A DNA stretch of 64,000 nt from Dryocola sp051297175. Lineage in GTDB: Bacteria; Pseudomonadota; Gammaproteobacteria; Enterobacterales; Enterobacteriaceae. Each line of letters starts with the position of its first letter. Positions within the stretch are counted from its first letter, which is position 1. Positions 61,332-64,000 of this stretch are shown here, piece after piece. Under the pieces are notes generated by a model. That model had not been told where the DNA came from. It worked only from the letters and a program-made list of their open reading frames with translations, and searched no databases. The DNA is taken from contig NZ_JBINNY010000001.1 in assembly GCF_051297175.1 (NCBI RefSeq), positions 1,860,001-1,924,000 on the forward strand, in the 5' to 3' direction. Both the position numbers and the translations under genes were made by a program.

Positions 61332-62879
61332 ATGCTTATGTCAGTGAAATCAAAACAAACCTCTTCAGGCAAAACTACAGTGTTGGAACAGCCGCAGACT
61401 GGCGGTGTCTATGCTTCGCTGTTCGAGAAAATCAACCTGACGCCGGTTGCCAGACTTGGCGACCTGAATGACTTCCAGGACGGTTCCGCCCTCGCCGACG
61501 TGACCGCTGACCAGCGCGTTACTGCCGCCGTGCAGGTGTTCCTTGAGCGTCTGAAGCAGTCCGGACAGGCCGTTGAGAAACTCGACAAAACCCTGCTCGA
61601 CCACCATATCGCCGAGCTGGATTACCAGATAAGCCGCCAGCTGGACGCGGTCATGCACCATGATGCTTTCCAGCAGGTGGAATCCGCCTGGCGCGGCCTG
61701 AAGTCGCTGGTGGACCGCACCGATTTCCGCCAGAACGTCAAAATCGAAGTGCTGGACGTCTCCAAAGACGACCTGCGTCAGGACTTCGAGGACAGCCCGG
61801 AAATCATCCAGACCGGCCTGTATCACCACACCTACATTCAGGAATACGACACCCCGGGCGGCGAGCCAATCGGTGCCGTCATCTCCAACTATGAGTTTGA
61901 CGCCTCCGCCCAGGACGTGGCGCTGCTGCGCAACATCTCCAAAGTTTCTGCCTCCGCGCACATGCCGTTTATTGGCGCCGTGGGCGCTAAATTCTTCCTG
62001 AAAGACTCCATGGAAGAAGTGGCGGCCATCAAAGACATCGGCAACTACTTTGACCGTGCCGAATACATCAAGTGGAAATCCTTCCGCGATACCGATGATT
62101 CCCGCTACATCGGCCTGACCATGCCGCGCGTGCTCGGCCGCCTGCCGTATGGCCCGGACACCGTGCCGGTGCGCAGCTTCAACTATGTTGAAGAAGTCAA
62201 AGGCCCGGACCACGAGAAATACCTGTGGACCAACGCGTCGTTTGCCTTCGCCGCCAACATGGTGAAAAGCTTCATCAAGAACGGCTGGTGCGTGCAGATC
62301 CGCGGCCCGCAGGCCGGCGGTGCCGTCACCGATCTGCCGATCCACCTGTACGATCTCGGCACCGGCAACCAGGTGAAGATCCCGAGTGAGGTGATGATCC
62401 CGGAAACCCGCGAGTTCGAGTTCGCCAACCTCGGCTTCATCCCGCTGTCGTACTACAAAAACCGCGACTACTCGTGCTTCTTCTCCGCGAACTCCGCGCA
62501 GAAGCCCGCGCTGTACGACACCGCCGATGCGACCGCCAACAGCCGCATCAACGCGCGTCTGCCGTACATCTTCCTGCTGTCGCGCATTGCCCACTACCTG
62601 AAGCTTATCCAGCGTGAAAACATCGGCACCACCAAGGACCGCCGTCTGCTGGAGCTGGAGCTGAACACCTGGGTGCGCACGCTGGTCACCGAGATGACCG
62701 ATCCGGGCGACGAGCTGCAGGCCTCTCACCCGCTGCGCGATGCGAAGGTGACCGTGGAAGACATCGAAGACAATCCGGGCTTCTTCCGCGTGAAGCTGTA
62801 CGCCGTGCCGCACTTCCAGGTGGAAGGCATGGACGTGAATCTGTCGCTGGTTTCGCAGATGCCAAAAGCTAAAGGATAA
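61332..62879 (+). CDS. tssC: T6SS contractile sheath large subunit TssC (VipB)
   Basis: 515 residues from ATG 61332, or 513 from ATG 61338. Strong TssC blocks: VESAWRGLKSLVDRTDFRQN, PFIGAVGAKFFLKDSMEEV, FRDTDDSRYIGLTMPRVLGR, WCVQIRGPQAGGAVTDLP and the C-terminal DNPGFFRVKLYAVPHFQVEG. 30 nt after tssB. Confidence 0.96.
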   Translation: MLMSVKSKQTSSGKTTVLEQPQTGGVYASLFEKINLTPVARLGDLNDFQDGSALADVTADQRVTAAVQVFLERLKQSGQAVEKLDKTLLDHHIAELDYQISRQLDAVMHHDAFQQVESAWRGLKSLVDRTDFRQNVKIEVLDVSKDDLRQDFEDSPEIIQTGLYHHTYIQEYDTPGGEPIGAVISNYEFDASAQDVALLRNISKVSASAHMPFIGAVGAKFFLKDSMEEVAAIKDIGNYFDRAEYIKWKSFRDTDDSRYIGLTMPRVLGRLPYGPDTVPVRSFNYVEEVKGPDHEKYLWTNASFAFAANMVKSFIKNGWCVQIRGPQAGGAVTDLPIHLYDLGTGNQVKIPSEVMIPETREFEFANLGFIPLSYYKNRDYSCFFSANSAQKPALYDTADATANSRINARLPYIFLLSRIAHYLKLIQRENIGTTKDRRLLELELNTWVRTLVTEMTDPGDELQASHPLRDAKVTVEDIEDNPGFFRVKLYAVPHFQVEGMDVNLSLVSQMPKAKG

Positions 62880-62892
62880 GGTGGTTGCAGGG

Positions 62893-64000
62893 ATGAAAAT
62901 TTACCGTCCACTGTGGAACGAGGGGGCTTTGCTGTCCCCTCAGCAGTTCCAGCAGCAGGCAGAGTGGGAATCGTTTCGCAGTGCCGGGGTGTCGGCACTG
63001 GCATCTCCTTTCCCATACGGAATAGAAAAAGTCGAGTTTGACGACAGGCTGCTTTCATCAGGGCTTATCCAGATTTTGCAGTTGAGGCTGTGGCTTGAGG
63101 ATGGCTCTCTTATTGATGCACAGAGCAGTGAGCTGCCACCCGTTCCCCGGGAACTGGACGCAGCGCTACTTGCAGGCCACGATGTAGTTACCGTGGTCAT
63201 TGCGCTGCCGTTGATGCAGCCCGGAATAACCAACGTTCAGCAGGAAAGCGTTATTGCCGACAGGCCGCTTCGCTATCGTGAGGAATGGGTGACCGTTCAG
63301 GATGCTTTTGGCGTTGAAGAAGAGTCCATGGCCGTCGCCCGGTTCAATTATTCCATCCGTTTTGCCCATGAAAGTAATGAGTCCTGGAAAACCTGTCCGG
63401 TCGCTCGCCTTATCAGAGACGGGCAGGAGGGATGGCGTCAGGATCCGACGTTTATTCCACCGCTGGCATTATTTTCAGCAAGTCCGTCGCTCCGTGAGCG
63501 CCTGGTCTTACTCAATCGTCAGCTTCGCTCCCGCCGCCAGCGTCTGATGTCGATGCGTCGTGAGAGCAACGAGCGTCTGGCTGATTTTGCGGTTGCAGAC
63601 GTTTCTCTTTTCTGGCTTTTAAATGCGCTGAACTCCCACGCCCGCGTGCTGGCAGAGTATGAACGTTTCCCGGCCCGTCATCCCGAACTCGTATGGGCAG
63701 AGCTCGCACGTCTGGCTGGCAGCATGCTGACGTTTTCTCTGGATCACGACCTTGATGCGATCCCGGGTTATGACCATGCACAACCGGCCAACGCTTTCCC
63801 GCCATTATTTGAGCTAATCACCGGTTTGCTGGAAGCCAGTCTTCCATCAAGAGTCATCGCACTGGAAATGTCGCGGCCTGATGAACAGACATGGAAAGCA
63901 AGCCTGCACGATATACGCCTACGTGAAGAAGCCGACCTGTATCTTTCCGTCCGCTCCGACGTTCCGGCCTGGCAGATTGCCGAAAGATTCCCGGCACTTT
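62893..64000 (+). CDS. tssK: T6SS baseplate protein TssK, cut by the window end
   Basis: First 369 residues or so of TssK, which joins the baseplate to the membrane complex. Start ATG 62893 (MKIYRPLWNEGALLSPQQFQ). The frame runs to the window edge with family segments RYREEWVTVQDAFG, PPLALFSASPSL and the helical RRQRLMSMRRESN. A GTG at 62881 is an alternative start. Confidence 0.92.
   Translation, partial: MKIYRPLWNEGALLSPQQFQQQAEWESFRSAGVSALASPFPYGIEKVEFDDRLLSSGLIQILQLRLWLEDGSLIDAQSSELPPVPRELDAALLAGHDVVTVVIALPLMQPGITNVQQESVIADRPLRYREEWVTVQDAFGVEEESMAVARFNYSIRFAHESNESWKTCPVARLIRDGQEGWRQDPTFIPPLALFSASPSLRERLVLLNRQLRSRRQRLMSMRRESNERLADFAVADVSLFWLLNALNSHARVLAEYERFPARHPELVWAELARLAGSMLTFSLDHDLDAIPGYDHAQPANAFPPLFELITGLLEASLPSRVIALEMSRPDEQTWKASLHDIRLREEADLYLSVRSDVPAWQIAERFPAL

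Overview
The window is a chromosomal stretch of an enteric bacterium (Enterobacteriaceae). Gene order and protein sequences follow the E. coli/Salmonella flagellar region closely: amyA-fliT-fliS-fliD/fliC-fliA-fliZ-tcyJ-dcyD-tcyL-tcyN-sdiA-yecF-uvrY-uvrC-pgsA-glyW-cysT-leuZ-yecA, and later araFGH-otsBA-uspC-flhDC-motAB-cheAW. GC content looks higher than in E. coli, and the backbone is broken by accessory blocks that E. coli K-12 lacks. This suggests a genus such as Cedecea, Enterobacter, Kosakonia or a relative; the window alone does not fix the genus.

Layout. 1-7 kb: end of a cytoplasmic alpha-amylase, then the divergent fliDST and fliC flagellar operons (both with clear sigma-28 promoters), the sigma factor FliA and its partner FliZ. 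7-11.4 kb: cystine import and D-cysteine breakdown (tcyJ, dcyD, tcyL, tcyN) and the quorum receptor sdiA. 11.4-16.5 kb: yecF, uvrY-uvrC, pgsA, three tRNAs and a shortened yecA. 16.5-33.5 kb: ftnA, a NupC-type nucleoside carrier, two lipoproteins (one YecR), an RpiB/LacAB-type isomerase, a large Trp/Tyr/Gly-rich secreted protein, a drug-efflux type MFS carrier, the small protein/sRNA gene azuC, a GPH sugar carrier, a complete Dpp/Opp-like ABC importer, a RelE/NadS-type toxin-antitoxin pair and yecJ. 33.5-40.1 kb: a carbohydrate-use cluster with a divergent AraC regulator, DUF2264 protein, LacY-type carrier, GH88 unsaturated glucuronyl hydrolase, DJ-1-like protein and a cupin. 40.1-47.1 kb: a 36-bp tandem repeat array, araFGH, otsBA and uspC. 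47.1-53.4 kb: flhDC, motAB and cheAW. 53.4-64 kb: a DAACS carrier, a Csu-type archaic chaperone-usher pilus operon, and the start of a type VI secretion operon (tssB, tssC, partial tssK), in the place where E. coli and Salmonella carry tar and cheRBYZ.

How it works together. FlhDC (with a strong CRP site far upstream) drives the class 2 genes including fliA; FliA then drives fliC, fliD and the motility genes. The accessory carbohydrate genes look like a route for unsaturated uronate-containing oligosaccharides: carriers (OHS-type MFS and TogT-like GPH), GH88 to release the unsaturated uronate, and a DhuI-like isomerase with a KdgR-like box upstream. That pathway is inferred from family membership, not shown. 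Short REP-like palindromes with a GTAGGGTGGATAAGCG-type core occur between many transcription units. The most unusual items are the DUF2264/GH88 cluster, the inner-membrane-anchored lipoprotein SBP, the W/Y/G-rich secreted protein, the 36-bp palindromic tandem array, and the break of the chemotaxis operon after cheW.
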